From: Mycobacterium ostraviense
GTDB lineage: Bacteria; Actinomycetota; Actinomycetes; Mycobacteriales; Mycobacteriaceae
Direction of reading: 5' to 3'
Length of the DNA stretch: 64,000 bases
NCBI RefSeq assembly: GCF_002705925.1
Contig: NZ_NKRE01000001.1
Coordinates: 3,920,683 to 3,984,682 of the forward strand
The notes beneath the pieces were generated by a model. It did not search any database and was not told the DNA's origin. It was given only the letters and a program-made list of their open reading frames with translations. How positions within the stretch are numbered: position 1 is the stretch's first letter; each line of letters begins with the position of its first letter. Positions 63,423 through 64,000 of this stretch are shown one piece after another. The position numbers and the translations under genes were made by a program.

Positions 63423-63609
63423 TGAGTGTTTTTAATGCGGGGTTGGCGGATGTGGGGGTGGGTAATGTTGGTTTTGGGAGTGTGGGTGATGGGAATGTGG
63501 GTGGGGGCAAACACCGGCGCGTTCATCTCCGGTGACGGCAACAACGGATTCTTCTGGCGCGGCACCGGCCAGGGCCTTATCGGCGCCGACTACACCATCA
63601 CCATCCCCC
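63423..63609. repeat. PPE-MPTR module, copy 2 of the 187-bp exact repeat
   Basis: Exact copy of 62543-62729. Flanking parts between the modules have diverged, so the identity looks like recent conversion or duplication. Confidence 0.9.
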
Positions 63610-63889
63610 GCATTCCCCTCGCCATCGGCTTAGGCGGCATCCTCAAACTCCCCATCACCGGCGACATCACCGGCCTCACCATCAACCCCTTCACCCTCCA
63701 CGGGATCGGCGACAGCAACACCGGTATACCGGTGAACGCCGACTTCACCCTCCTCGGATCAACCGGTGGCACCACCATCCACTTCGATATTCCCGGCACC
63801 GATCTCGGTTTCAGCTTCGACCTGCCGTCGCTGCCGATTTCCATCGGAGTGGACGTCGATGATCAGCTCAGCCCTATTACTGTCCCACG

Positions 63890-64000
63890 GATCAGGATTA
63901 GTCCGATTACGTTTAATGATTTTGTGGTGGGTGGTGATTCGACGTCGTTGTCGGCGGATGTGTTGGGTGGTCTTGGGCCGGTGACGATTCCGGTGTTTCA
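63890..64000. repeat. PPE-MPTR module, copy 2 of the 111-bp repeat, cut by window end
   Basis: Exact copy of 63013-63123 as far as the window reaches. Confidence 0.9.

Larger units (their letters stand above)
61954..64000 (+). pseudogene. PPE-MPTR family protein, two identical frameshifts, truncated by window end
   Basis: The first about 200 residues are a PPE domain: MNFSVSPPEINSARIFSGAGAGPML (PPE at 7-9), SSWQGPASAAM (WxG turn) and AFEATRAATVHPAAVWANRSQL. An MPTR part follows, with repeats NxGxGNxGxG and longer modules FISGDGNNGFFWRGTGQG, TLGGGGTLKLPITG and ISPITFNDFVVGGD. At 62623-62627 and again at 63503-63507 a run GGGGG has one base too many for the frame to run on. Each time the old frame ends in KHRRVHLR. 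Without these the gene would be open to the window end. PPE proteins are type VII-secreted, cell-surface, and usually paired with PE; no PE is next to this one. Confidence 0.8.

Noticed and set aside
62543..64000. Repeats suggesting a CRISPR array or transposon
   Set aside because: The repeats are coding modules of a PPE-MPTR gene, with no short regular spacers, terminal inverted repeats or transposase.

Overview
The window is a piece of a high-GC mycobacterial chromosome, most likely from a slow-growing non-tuberculous Mycobacterium. Gene content and order follow, almost gene for gene, the Mycobacterium tuberculosis segment I recognise as Rv0853c (pdc) to Rv0908 (ctpE). Identifications are by recognising proteins and order; no database was searched.

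Layout. 1-9025: pdc (3' end cut off by the window edge), three paralogous SRPBCC genes around the racemase far, dapC, and the fadA-fadB trifunctional beta-oxidation operon. 9026-14982: an accessory block that, as I recall, is not at this place in M. tuberculosis. It holds a 70-bp perfect palindrome, a 22-cysteine copper-storage-type protein behind twin palindromic operators, an FAD monooxygenase divergent from a TetR regulator with twin operators, an F420-type oxidoreductase, an ABM protein, and a DUF35/thiolase-like aldolase pair. 14979-24279: the XPB helicase and its Rv0862c partner, molybdopterin genes (moaC2-mog-moaE2 and moaD2-moaA2) flanking rpfA with a long riboswitch leader and a CRP-like site, a YccF protein and cspB. 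24626-34178: fadE10, a permease remnant, a mycothiol/glutathione-type reductase, a three-gene type VII secretion-like toxin locus, then lipoprotein, MFS, DUF3027, SRPBCC and DUF2530 genes. 34800-41750: MarR, SpoU methyltransferase, sepH, serC, a diiron oxygenase, fprB and a broken VOC gene. 42938-49896: sphingomyelinase spmT, two citrate synthases with pdxH between them, a FAD oxidoreductase. 50001-61682: arfABC, prrAB, an ABC-transporter remnant, accD3, echA6, Rv0906, Rv0907 and ctpE. 61954-64000: a PPE-MPTR gene with about 880-bp repeats, running off the end.

How the genes work together: fatty-acid and CoA metabolism (far, fadAB, fadE10, echA6, accD3, citrate synthases) dominates. It is interleaved with cofactor synthesis (Mo cofactor, PLP, serine, diaminopimelate) and with envelope/stress functions (RpfA, ArfA, PrrAB, CtpE).

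A notable thread is a set of apparent one-base frameshifts, mostly in G/C runs. They lie in the FAD monooxygenase, the T7SS-like toxin, its EspC-like partner, the VOC gene, the ABC remnant and both repeat copies of the PPE gene. They may be true decay or assembly error, and raw reads would decide. The best candidate for a little-described system is the EspC-like / toxin / immunity triad at 28310-30279.
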